NCBI GenBank assembly: GCA_964452105.1
Contig: CAYVLI010000006.1
Location: forward strand, 1 to 25,633
Length of the DNA: 25,633 nucleotides
DNA from: CAYVLI01 sp964452105 [NCBI: uncultured Nitrospinota bacterium]
Lineage (GTDB): Bacteria > JAUXIQ01
Reading direction: 5' to 3'
Shown here piece by piece: positions 1 to 7,246 of this stretch. Made by a program: the position numbers and the translations under genes. Numbering within the stretch: position 1 is the first letter of the stretch; each line of letters starts with the position of its first letter. The notes beneath the pieces are model-generated. The model saw only the letters and a program-made list of their open reading frames with translations. It made no database searches and was not told where the DNA came from.

Positions 1-146
1 ACTATCGAACCACAGAGCTGAAGGAAGAAGATGTGGAGAGGATGCTGGACGACTACTATGACGAACGCGGATGGGAAAAAGAGACCGGCCTCCCCTCCCG
101 CCGGAAGCTCGAGGAACTCGGCCTGGAAGAGTACGAATGGCGGTAG
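1..146 (+). CDS. aldehyde ferredoxin oxidoreductase, C-terminal end (partial)
   Basis: The gene enters from outside the window. The open frame begins at base 3, and the last 47 residues end at a TAG at 144-146. The tail contains LDDYYDERGW followed by TGLPSRRKLEELGLEEYEW. This matches the typical C-terminus of the AOR family (deYYelRGWd..G.P...kL.eLGLe). Known for the family: tungstopterin and [4Fe-4S] enzymes that oxidise aldehydes to carboxylates with ferredoxin, in the cytoplasm of anaerobes. The cofactor-binding parts lie outside the window, so the substrate and exact subfamily cannot be judged. A small palindromic mobile element begins 24 bp after the stop. Confidence 0.75.
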   Translation, partial: YRTTELKEEDVERMLDDYYDERGWEKETGLPSRRKLEELGLEEYEWR

Positions 147-169
147 CACTCTCCACAAATCAACTATCG

Positions 170-330
170 GTGAACGCTGAAAAAGTAGCTGTTCCGGGGT
201 TTTCACGATTACCTGAAATTTCCTGGATTCCCCATGCCCCCTGTAGGAGCGGCATCTTGCCGCGATTTTTCGCGCCTGGAAGGCGCTCCTACGGTTTTTG
301 TTTTGCTACAACCACTTTTTCAGGATTCAC
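170..330. mobile_element. MITE-like 161-bp element with terminal inverted repeats and 5-bp target duplication
   Basis: Bases 170-192 (GTGAACGCTGAAAAAGT, then AGCTGT) and the reverse complement of 308-330 (GTGAATCCTGAAAAAGT, then GGTTGT) agree at 19 of 23 positions. The outer ends are exactly bracketed by the direct repeat TATCG (165-169 and 331-335). This is the pattern left by insertion of a transposon-like element with target duplication. There is no coding capacity for a transposase. The interior holds a REP-like pair of hairpins (242-293). It lies between the convergent AOR and pyruvate-kinase-like genes. No second copy was seen in this window. Confidence 0.6.
242..293. repeat. REP/BIME-like double hairpin
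   Basis: Two hairpins stand back to back: GCGGCA-TCT-TGCCGC at 249-263 and GCGCC-TGGAA-GGCGC at 272-286. An outer complementary pair encloses them, GTAGGAGC at 243-250 with GCTCCTAC at 285-292, and an inner pair GCGA/TCGC also matches. The head, TGTAGGAGCGGC...GCCGCGA, resembles the bacterial REP elements best known from Pseudomonas and Xanthomonas. As RNA it would be a strong stem, and it may end transcription from either convergent neighbour. Confidence 0.6.
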
Positions 331-359
331 TATCGAAGCAGAGAGAATTACCTTCCCGA

Positions 360-941
360 CTATTCCCTGGGCATGGCTATTATCTCCCGCACCTTGAGGT
401 CGAAGAAGCCGTTCATGTGAGCAGGCTTGAGCACTATGGCCGAATCGGCCCCCCTGGCCTTTCCAGCGATGGCGATGACATCTCTATCCACAGGGATGAG
501 GCCGGCATCGGCAGCCATTATGCTAATCTCTATGCCAGTCTTTATTCCATGCGAGAATCTCCGAAGAGACTCGGCGATGGTCTCCAGCATGTCTATCCCC
601 CGCCACTCCAGCCTGAAGGAACGTGAGACAGAGCTCAGGGCATGGGTCCCCAGGAAAACTTTGGCCCCTTCCCTCTCAAGCTCTTCTCTGACTTGAGGTT
701 GAAGCTCTGCCTGCCCTGGTTTGAAGAAACCGGCGTGAGAGGAAACCACAATGACATTCCCGCCATAGCTGCAGTCTTTAGCCAGTGAGAGGAGCCTGCG
801 CGCCGTCTCCCCACGCCCCGAGGCGACTACCACGTGTTCGATGCCCAGCTCCTCCGCCCTTTCAAGCGCCGCCTGGAGCGTCATCTCCGTGTTCTCCGGT
901 CCCCTTTTATCGAAATATATGATCTTCGATTCTTTGTACAT
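360..941 (-). CDS. pyruvate kinase C-terminal-domain-like protein (COG1751 type)
   Basis: About 193 residues forming one alpha/beta domain like the C-terminal allosteric domain of pyruvate kinase. It opens with a region resembling TLQAALERAEELGIEHVVVASGRGETARRLL, here described as a helix, then the strand HVVVAS, then GxTARRL. Strand VIVVSSHAGF follows, and the end carries an ADAGLIPVDRDVIAIAG-type motif. No catalytic pyruvate kinase domain is present. This stand-alone family is conserved but functionally uncharacterised as far as I know. The frame is open to a TTG at 956 and an ATG at 953. The ATG at 941 is preferred because GGAGAG sits 4 bp upstream. The gene is convergent with AOR and shares its 3' space with the palindromic element. 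A role in carbon or redox sensing would be speculation. Confidence 0.7.
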   Translation of the reverse strand: MYKESKIIYFDKRGPENTEMTLQAALERAEELGIEHVVVASGRGETARRLLSLAKDCSYGGNVIVVSSHAGFFKPGQAELQPQVREELEREGAKVFLGTHALSSVSRSFRLEWRGIDMLETIAESLRRFSHGIKTGIEISIMAADAGLIPVDRDVIAIAGKARGADSAIVLKPAHMNGFFDLKVREIIAMPRE

Positions 942-997
942 GGTACTCTCCATCAATGCTCATATTATTCATAGCCGTCATTAAACTCGAAAACATC

Positions 998-1023
998 GGA
1001 TTCCCGCTTTCGCGGGAATGACA
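998..1023. repeat. palindromic repeat, copy 1 (ATTCCCGC/GCGGGAAT)
   Basis: The 8-bp stem ATTCCCGC (1000-1007) pairs with GCGGGAAT (1012-1019) around a TTTC loop, followed by GACA. The same 26-nt unit recurs in the opposite orientation at 5246-5271 with one difference. Similar ATTCCCGC/GCGGGAAT palindromes are scattered through many bacterial genomes. It lies between the pyruvate-kinase-like gene and the second M16 gene. Confidence 0.7.
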
Positions 1024-1107
1024 AGTATATATTAGAGGGCAAGACAATATGCAATTCTTTCACAAGCATCAACAATTAACGGATAACGGAGATTCGTTCT
1101 CTGTTGT

Positions 1108-2565
1108 CTATATACCTTTTTTCTCTATCATGTTCTCGTCTATACCAACGATTTCGAGTTTCAGATCTGCGACTTTAGTGACGATGGCAATGTTGTAATT
1201 ATTGAGGTCAATATATTTCCGGGCCACGCGCAGGATGTCTTCTCTTGTCAGCCTCTTTATTTCTTCGATGTCTTTAACGTAATAACTATCCTTTAACCCG
1301 TAAAACTCCTGGTTAATTATCAATCGTGCCACATCAGGATAGGTCTCCATCCTCCTGGCAAGGCTCCCTTCGTAGAAGCTCTTCGCTTCGCTAAGCTCTT
1401 GTTCCGTGACTGGTTTCTCTCTCATTTCCCTCATCACGTCCAGCATCATGTTCAAGGCCCTGGATGTCGTGGCGATTTTGGTCTCGAGTGATGCGAGGAA
1501 GTACCCTTTGAATATACTCCCGGGGACCGGGTATGAATAGACCGAGTAGGCCAGTCCTTCTTTTGATCTTATGAGCTTGAGCATGCGAGAAACGAAACCG
1601 CCGCCTCCCATTATGTAGTTCATAACCCGTAAGGCGTTATAATCGGGATTGTTGCGCTTTATAGATAGCATCCCCAAGGCGACGTACGATTGGTTGACGT
1701 CCTTTTTATCTATCAGGCGCACCTTCTTGCTTATCTCCCGGTTGGGAGGGGAAAGCTTCAACTGCGGCACCAGACCTCTCTTCCAGGCTCCGCCCCGTTT
1801 TCCCTCTGAGGCCGGGAGATTTCCGAAGTAATGCTCCGCAATACGGCGCATCTCGTCCCTGGACATATCGGACACCATCACCAGTATGCTGTTATTGGGT
1901 GCGTAATAGTCATGGTAGAAACTCAGAACGTCATTTCTGGTGATTCCCGGTACTGTCCCTTCATAACCTTCAACCGGCCTGCGCATGGCATGGCCCTTAT
2001 AGACCATATCCAGTATGGCGTCACCAACGAGGCTCTTTGGGCTGTCCTTCTTTTGAGCTATCTCCGAGAGGACCTTCTTCTTTTCACGCTCCAGTTCTTC
2101 CTCCCTGAATGCAGCGTCCGTTAGCACCTGGTTGAATATGTTTAGCCCCTCTTCCACATCCTTGGCGAGTACGGATAGGCTGATGGTGGTGGCGCTCTTG
2201 CCGGGATTTACAGAAAGTGAGGCGCCTATCAGGTCGAGACTCTCGGCTATCTCCGGCGCCGTTTTCGTATAGGTGCCCTTATCGAGCAACCTGCCTGTGA
2301 GGTTTGCCAATCCCGCTTTCCCCTCAGGCTCGTAAAGTGAGCCGCCCTTTACCAGCAGCTCTATGTACGCCAGAGGCAGTTTGTGTTTTTCAACAACCAC
2401 CACCGTGAGTCCATTGGGGAGGATGAATTTCTCTTTGGGCAGGGAGTAAGCGCCGGGCGAAGAAGTCTCTTCCCCTGCAGCATTCGCTGTGACGGCTCCG
2501 GCGCTTAACATCATAGCCGCTACAACAAGAACCGCCAAATATCTATAAACGCATCTTACAGGCAT
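1108..2565 (-). CDS. M16-family peptidase-like protein, non-catalytic partner subunit
   Basis: 485 residues with a signal peptide (hydrophobic about 8-30, ending in ANAA), so it is probably periplasmic. It has the two-lobed M16 fold expected of family M16B. The zinc motif HxxEH is replaced: at the equivalent place the protein reads GLANLTGRLLDKGT, with Asn88, Gly91 and Arg92 instead of His, Glu and His. It keeps the C-lobe Arg333 and Tyr340 pair (LIRSKEGLAYSV), which in heterodimeric M16B enzymes helps hold the substrate. The upstream neighbour has the reverse pattern, so the two are probably subunits of one protease. The start follows AAAGGAA by about 8 bp, and the gene begins 15 bp after the neighbour's stop. 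It is last in the lptB operon. Confidence 0.85.
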   Translation of the reverse strand: MPVRCVYRYLAVLVVAAMMLSAGAVTANAAGEETSSPGAYSLPKEKFILPNGLTVVVVEKHKLPLAYIELLVKGGSLYEPEGKAGLANLTGRLLDKGTYTKTAPEIAESLDLIGASLSVNPGKSATTISLSVLAKDVEEGLNIFNQVLTDAAFREEELEREKKKVLSEIAQKKDSPKSLVGDAILDMVYKGHAMRRPVEGYEGTVPGITRNDVLSFYHDYYAPNNSILVMVSDMSRDEMRRIAEHYFGNLPASEGKRGGAWKRGLVPQLKLSPPNREISKKVRLIDKKDVNQSYVALGMLSIKRNNPDYNALRVMNYIMGGGGFVSRMLKLIRSKEGLAYSVYSYPVPGSIFKGYFLASLETKIATTSRALNMMLDVMREMREKPVTEQELSEAKSFYEGSLARRMETYPDVARLIINQEFYGLKDSYYVKDIEEIKRLTREDILRVARKYIDLNNYNIAIVTKVADLKLEIVGIDENMIEKKGI

Positions 2566-2580
2566 TATCGTTCCTTTCGA

Positions 2581-3984
2581 TCATTCCGACTTATTCCCTT
2601 TATTTTCTTCGGGAATAAGATATACCGTTGTCCTGTTCTTGTGATTGAAGTATTTTTGTGAAACTCTCATGATGTCCTCTTTGGTTACTGCGCTTAGCCT
2701 GTCAACGTAATCTTCCATCAGCTTGTAGCTGCTCAGCAGGCTAAAGCGCCCCAACAGCATCCCTTGCCCCCGCACGGATTGCTGTCTCGATACGAAGGCG
2801 CTCAGCGAACCGTTAACGGCTTTCTTCAACTCCTTGTCCAGAACAGGCGCCTCCTTCAGGCGCTCGATTTCCTCCAGTATCGACTTTTCGGCTTCAACCG
2901 GTTTATGTCCCTTTTGCATCACCGCATATAAGGAAAAGAGCCCGGGATCCAGGCTGGAGTCTGAGTCTGCACCCACGGAGGTTACGGTCTGTTGCTCATA
3001 GACCATTTTTCTATATAGCCTCGAGCTCTCACCATCGCCGAGTATGCTCGCAATCACATCCAGCGTAAATGAATCCTCATTGTTGAACTTAGGCACGTGA
3101 TATGCGACGGCCATAATAGGTATCTTAACGTCCCTGTAAACGGTAACTATCTTTTCCCCTCGCTGCTCCGGTTCTTCGGTTATCAACAGGGGTGGGTCGG
3201 GTCTCCGAGGAACGGGTCCGAAATACTTTTCGGTCAGCGATAGAGCCTCATCTTTATTCACATCTCCGCTTATTATAAGCGTAGCATTGTTGGGAACGTA
3301 ATAAGTCTTCCAGTACTCGACCGCTCTGTCCAGGTCGATTTTTTTCAGATCGCTCATCCAGCCTATGACCGGCCAGCGGTAAGGATGCGCCTTGAACGCC
3401 GCCGCCCTCAACTCTTCTATCATGTTCGAAAAGGGTGAATTTTCCCTCAGCCTCCGTTCCTCCAATACCACATCCCGCTCGGAAAGGTATTCATCTGGCA
3501 GGAAAAGGGCGTTGAACATCCGGTCCGCTTCCAATTTCAATATCAGCTCGAGTTGCGAGGATGGGAGAACGGAATGGTAAACCGTTACGTCCATAGAAGT
3601 GAAGGCGTTCTCGGTACCCCCATGCTTCTGAACTATTCGTGAATACTCCTCCGGTCCCACTTTTTCCGTACCCTTGAATATCATGTGCTCTATGAGGTGT
3701 GAAATTCCCGTGTAACCCGGTTTCTCGTTCCTGGAACCCACGCGCATCCATATTTGCACAGAAACCACCGGGCTGGCATGGTCTTCCAGAATGAGCACCT
3801 GCAATCCGTTGCTCAGATGATGCTCGGCCACATTAAGGTTTATCTTCAGTCCGCTGGAAGCTGCTACGGCCGTGCCCATTTGCGCCCAAAGCAGACCCAG
3901 TGCCAGTATTGTCAGCAGCATCCAGCACGGCTTTCTTCCCAAACGGTTGGGGGCAAAAAAAGTTTGTGAGAAATAGTTGGTCAT
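2581..3984 (-). CDS. M16-family zinc metallopeptidase, catalytic subunit
   Basis: 467 residues. A basic N-terminus and hydrophobic stretch (about 20-42, ending AVAA) indicate a signal peptide and export to the periplasm. The inverted zinc motif is intact: His96-Leu-Ile-Glu99-His100 in GISHLIEHMIFKGT, with the third ligand Glu176 in VVLEERRLR, 76 residues after His100 as expected for M16. The C-lobe Arg/Tyr pair found in the neighbour is absent (Tyr and Ser at those places), which is typical of the catalytic half of a heterodimeric M16B protease. The ATG lies 2 bp after the lptB stop, with GAGGGG upstream, so translation is probably coupled. Known substrates in the family are unfolded peptides. 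The role beside lptB is unknown. Confidence 0.9.
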   Translation of the reverse strand: MTNYFSQTFFAPNRLGRKPCWMLLTILALGLLWAQMGTAVAASSGLKINLNVAEHHLSNGLQVLILEDHASPVVSVQIWMRVGSRNEKPGYTGISHLIEHMIFKGTEKVGPEEYSRIVQKHGGTENAFTSMDVTVYHSVLPSSQLELILKLEADRMFNALFLPDEYLSERDVVLEERRLRENSPFSNMIEELRAAAFKAHPYRWPVIGWMSDLKKIDLDRAVEYWKTYYVPNNATLIISGDVNKDEALSLTEKYFGPVPRRPDPPLLITEEPEQRGEKIVTVYRDVKIPIMAVAYHVPKFNNEDSFTLDVIASILGDGESSRLYRKMVYEQQTVTSVGADSDSSLDPGLFSLYAVMQKGHKPVEAEKSILEEIERLKEAPVLDKELKKAVNGSLSAFVSRQQSVRGQGMLLGRFSLLSSYKLMEDYVDRLSAVTKEDIMRVSQKYFNHKNRTTVYLIPEENKGNKSE

Positions 3985-3986
3985 TT

Positions 3987-4832
3987 TTATGTTTCCCCTC
4001 GTCCCTTTACATCGCCGCCAAGGCGTTTCAGCTCGCCAAGAATATCCTCCATTGAAGCCTTCATCTCCCCGACGCTCTTCATCACCGACTTTTCATCTAT
4101 TTTATTATAGTTCATTTGAAATTTGTCCCCAAGGTACACCTTGCGCACCCCCTCGCTTTCGGCTATCTCGTGGGGCGTGCCGCTCTCCAGCACACAGCCT
4201 TCGCTTATGATATAGGCGCGGTCGGTAATATCGAGGGTATCCCTGACGTTATGGTCTGTTATGAGTATTCCTATACCCCTATCTTTCAGACTGAAAATTA
4301 TCTTCTGAAGTTCGGCTACCATTATAGGGTCTATGCCCGTGAAGGGCTCGTCGAGCAGTAAGAAGGAAGGTGAAGTAGCGAGGGCCCGGGCAATCTCCAG
4401 CCGCCGGCTCTCTCCCCCCGACAAGGCATATCCTTTGGTTCCGCTTATATGAGTTATATTGAATTCGTTTAGCAAATCCTGCGTCTTTCGCTCCCGCTCC
4501 TTCCTGCTCATTTTTTTGTTTTCCAGGACGGCCAGGATGTTCTCCCGAACCGAGAGCTTCCTGAATACCGTGGTCTCCTGAGGGAGGTAACCGATGCCCA
4601 TGAGGGCCCGCTGATACATGGGCAGGTAGGTGATGTCCCGGCCGTTATAGTGCACGCTTCCACTGTCGGGCTTAATCATTCCTATGATCATATAGAAGGT
4701 GGTGGTTTTGCCTGCGCCGTTCGGACCCAGGAGACCGACCACTTCCCCCGCATCGATGCGCAAACTCACCTCATTCACCACTCTCCGCCCGCGGTAAGCC
4801 TTAACCAACTCCCGAATTTCTATAGCATTCAA
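3987..4832 (-). CDS. lptB: LPS export ABC transporter ATP-binding protein LptB
   Basis: 281 residues. Walker A GPNGAGKTT at 36-44, the Q-loop region YLPQETTVFRKLSV near 83-96, signature LSGGE at 137-141, Walker B LLLDEP at 158-163 and switch His194 are all present. The YLPQE/FRKLSV and YLGDKF segments are characteristic of LptB, the cytoplasmic ATPase that drives LPS from the inner membrane with LptF/G/C. Normal LptB ends soon after the YLG..F motif. Here about 42 further residues follow, charged and helix-like. The start is a TTG: the nearby ATG is out of frame, and AGAGGTG lies 7 bp upstream of the TTG. First gene of a three-gene operon with the M16 pair. The other lpt genes are not in the window. 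Confidence 0.88.
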   Translation of the reverse strand: MNAIEIRELVKAYRGRRVVNEVSLRIDAGEVVGLLGPNGAGKTTTFYMIIGMIKPDSGSVHYNGRDITYLPMYQRALMGIGYLPQETTVFRKLSVRENILAVLENKKMSRKERERKTQDLLNEFNITHISGTKGYALSGGESRRLEIARALATSPSFLLLDEPFTGIDPIMVAELQKIIFSLKDRGIGILITDHNVRDTLDITDRAYIISEGCVLESGTPHEIAESEGVRKVYLGDKFQMNYNKIDEKSVMKSVGEMKASMEDILGELKRLGGDVKGRGET

Positions 4833-5144
4833 AAAGGCACACCTCTATGCTTAACCGTTATATTATTTTCGAACAGTATTAACCGATTGAATTCAACAAA
4901 GGTCTTGCCAACAGACTTCGCCTCGATTTCTATACACAATAACAATATTTAACAGTTGCATTTTAAATAGTTGACAGCAAACGGCATTGGCGCCCTGCCT
5001 CGAAGATTAGGAGATGAAGCTTTAAATTCGATTTTCGGCAAGCTGCCACAGGATATTCAGATTCGGTCACAAACAATCTATATACTACAGCATTAGACGT
5101 TGATACAAGAGCATAAGTTAACAGGAGTTACCCCAAAAAAGAAT

Positions 5145-5164
5145 CCCCCGGATAAATCCGGGGG
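5145..5164. repeat. perfect palindrome CCCCCGGA-TAAA-TCCGGGGG
   Basis: An 8-bp GC-rich stem (5145-5152 with 5157-5164) and a 4-nt loop. It is preceded by an A-rich stretch (CCCCAAAAAAGAAT) and followed by TTCGG. On the minus strand the T-rich stretch after the stem could make it a weak terminator. It may equally be a dispersed REP-type repeat. Confidence 0.6.
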
Positions 5165-5198
5165 TTCGGTCCGCGCATTCAACGCGTTGAGTGAAGCT

Positions 5199-5218
5199 CC
5201 CACCCTTAAAAGGGTGGG
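5199..5218. repeat. palindrome CCCACCCTT-AA-AAGGGTGGG
   Basis: A 9-bp inverted repeat (5199-5207 with 5210-5218). It would form a stem with a TTAAAA-type loop. It sits between two other unrelated palindromes, within 130 bp. No gene is obviously served by it. Confidence 0.55.
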
Positions 5219-5245
5219 TATCCTTATATCATTCCCGCTCCCCTG

Positions 5246-5271
5246 TGTCATTCCCGCGGAAGCGGGAATCC
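5246..5271. repeat. palindromic repeat, copy 2 (inverted relative to 998-1023)
   Basis: Stem ATTCCCGC (5250-5257), loop GGAA, stem GCGGGAAT (5262-5269). With its flanks it is the reverse complement of 998-1023 with a single substitution. A partial extra copy (CATTCCCGCTCCCC) lies just upstream at about 5230-5243, suggesting local duplication. Confidence 0.7.
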
Positions 5272-5310
5272 AGATCAATAGCCCGCTGTCGAGCGAGGAG
5301 AGCCTGCAGC

Positions 5311-5384
5311 ACAGGCAATAGGCCTGTTTCCGGGCAGGAGTGCAGTCTAGTGTTTCGCAGTGCGTTCCTGCACGCCGGGGAAAC
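5311..5384. other. foldable non-coding region, possible structured RNA
   Basis: GTTTCC at 5326-5331 pairs with GGAAAC at 5379-5384, and GCAGGA at 5334-5339 pairs with TCCTGC at 5366-5371, giving one long interrupted hairpin. ACAGGC at 5311-5316 can instead pair with GCCTGT at 5322-5327, which overlaps the left arm, so two alternative folds exist. I do not recognise it as 6S RNA, tmRNA, RNase P RNA or a known riboswitch. Confidence 0.3.
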
Positions 5385-5538
5385 GCTGATAAACTAAACC
5401 TTCTGTGACCGCACCCAGGGTCTGCTTTTGCGGCCAGGGTTGAAAAGCCACTATTCCACTTGTATAGCTCCCTAAATGATTAGTCTTAAATCAAAAACAC
5501 CGACAGCAGACTGAAAATTGGGGTAAGTCCCACATAAG

Positions 5539-5661
5539 TTACATCTCTGTAGTGATTTTATTGCATACCTCGCATACGCTGTAGCCTCTACGCCAGCTTT
5601 CACACAGTTTTTTACCCTGAAGCTGATTGTGAGCGGAAGTCTGCGCGGGTTCACCTGCCAT
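5539..5661 (-). pseudogene. possible decayed Mop/TOBE-type molybdate-binding gene
   Basis: Reading from ATG at 5661, the minus strand gives MAGEPAQTSAHNQLQGK. The segment SAHNQLQGK resembles the start of Mop/TOBE domains (SARNQLKGKV), which bind molybdate or tungstate. After the A-run the expected continuation appears in another frame as VKAGVEATA, comparable to VK.GAVNAE of the family, which implies a frameshift. The remaining C-terminal half is not recognisable. The match is short, so this may be coincidence. Confidence 0.22.
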
Positions 5662-6142
5662 GAAGCCACAGATAGTATAAAAGAGGCTTGCAATTTCGCT
5701 TCCTGGTCGATCGAAGCCTGAGCTTGCAGCCAAAAAGGCCTTGTCTAATGTATATCTCCATGTTAAATTACCGAATGTGAAATATGAGTTTTAAGTCTTT
5801 TTCGCCAGCGGCTCTTTATCAATTTGATGGAGGGATTCCCGGCCCTGAAATCAGTAGCAGAAAAAACCCAAATTTGCCATTAGGACTTTGGAAATAAGAA
5901 GAATTTGCGGTTCCGATATGGTTCAACGAAATTCTTTTGTCGTATCTTTTAGCAGTAGCGGCCATTGTGGTCGCCCGGGGCAGGCACAAGGTCCACCTTT
6001 ATATGCGGCAACCCTTCCTTATGAAAAATTCGAGATATATTCTAACATCGTCACATATACATCGACTACAGACAATGACCAAGAATAGGGTCATAAGATA
6101 TTCGGGCCTTCAATTTAACTTTTTTATTCTAAGAGGTATGTG

Positions 6143-7186
6143 ATGGATATATCAGAGCTGCTCATGTTCGCAGTCAAGTCGGAGGCCTCCGACCTTCACC
6201 TGAGTTCCGGCGAACCCCCCATGATACGTGTGCACGGAGAAATGCGAAAAGTGAAGATGCCGCCTCTGGTCAAAGAGGACGTGCACAGGATGGTCTATGA
6301 GATAATGAATGAGAAACAGATAAAAACCTTCGAGGAGATACACGAACTCGACTTCTCCATAGAGCTCGGAGATATAGCCAGGTTCAGAGTCAATTGCTTC
6401 GTTCAGCGACGAGGGGATTCGGCAGTTTTCAGGCAGATACCTACCGAGATCCTGAGTTTCGAGCAACTCGGGCTCCCCAAAGTGTTAAAGGACGTCAGCA
6501 GGACAGAGAAAGGTCTGGTACTGGTTACGGGACCCACCGGCAGCGGGAAATCCACCACCATGGCCGCAATGGTAGATCAGATAAACAATGAACGTATGGG
6601 CCACATACTTACCATAGAAGATCCTATAGAATTCGTCCATAAATCGAAAGGCTGCCTCGTCAATCAGAGGGAGCTCGGACCACATACTCATTCCTTCGCC
6701 AACGCGCTCAGGAGCGCCCTGCGTGAAGACCCCGATATCATACTGGTGGGAGAGATGAGAGACCTCGAAACGATATCTCTGGCGTTGACGGCAGCCGAAA
6801 CCGGGCACCTTGTTTTCGGCACACTGCACACCAGCAGCGCGCCTAAAACAGTGGACCGGATAATAGACGTGTTTCCCGCCAATGAACAGTCCCAGGTCAG
6901 GGCCATGTTTGCGGAAGGTATAAGAGCGGTAATCTCTCAAACCCTCTGCAAAAAGAAAGACGGCAAGGGACGAGTAGCCGCACATGAGATTATGTTAGGC
7001 GTGCCCGCCGTTCGCAACCTTATCCGGGAAAACAAGATTCACCAACTGCCCTCCATAATCGAGACCGGGCAAAAATTTGGAATGCAGACAATCGAACAAT
7101 CTCTGGAGGAATTGATTAAGAGGGGACTCATCAACAGGGAAGAGGCCATGATGAAGAGTCCCAAGCTCCAGCAGCAGATAGCCTGA
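6143..7186 (+). CDS. pilT: type IV pilus retraction ATPase PilT
   Basis: 347 residues. Hexameric secretion-type ATPase of the PilT/GspE superfamily, acting on the cytoplasmic side of the pilus machine to pull pilin subunits back into the membrane. Visible motifs: Walker A GPTGSGKST near 130-138, the Asp box LTIEDPIEF, the Walker B region DIILVGEMRD and the His box HLVFGTLHT. The PilT-specific C-terminal motif AVRNLIRE (AIRNLIRE in most PilT) is present, which separates it from PilB. The frame could begin with a GTG at 6140. The ATG at 6143 is preferred because AAGAGG lies 6 bp upstream. It forms a plus-strand pair with pilU, 60 bp downstream. The promoter lies in the long gene-free region upstream but was not pinpointed. 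Confidence 0.93.
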   Translation: MDISELLMFAVKSEASDLHLSSGEPPMIRVHGEMRKVKMPPLVKEDVHRMVYEIMNEKQIKTFEEIHELDFSIELGDIARFRVNCFVQRRGDSAVFRQIPTEILSFEQLGLPKVLKDVSRTEKGLVLVTGPTGSGKSTTMAAMVDQINNERMGHILTIEDPIEFVHKSKGCLVNQRELGPHTHSFANALRSALREDPDIILVGEMRDLETISLALTAAETGHLVFGTLHTSSAPKTVDRIIDVFPANEQSQVRAMFAEGIRAVISQTLCKKKDGKGRVAAHEIMLGVPAVRNLIRENKIHQLPSIIETGQKFGMQTIEQSLEELIKRGLINREEAMMKSPKLQQQIA

Positions 7187-7246
7187 TCCTTGAACTTTAA
7201 ATAAACCACCGGAGAAGCTACCTTCCATTAAGCCAGGGAGCCCACC

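Larger units (their letters stand above)
4833..6142. other. long intergenic region between lptB and pilT
   Basis: About 1.3 kb without a credible intact gene. It contains divergent upstream regions for lptB and pilT, three palindromes (5145-5164, 5199-5218, 5246-5271), a foldable stretch around 5311-5384 and a possible decayed Mop/TOBE gene near 5539-5661. Short ORFs here are made mostly of the palindromes. Nothing recognisable was seen in 5740-6130, apart from low complexity just before pilT. It looks like a genomic junction or a decayed island. Confidence 0.6.

Noticed and set aside
5093-5321. Short ORFs on both strands across the palindrome cluster
   Set aside because: They translate the palindromes themselves (for example WIPASAGMT), a familiar artefact, and have no family match.
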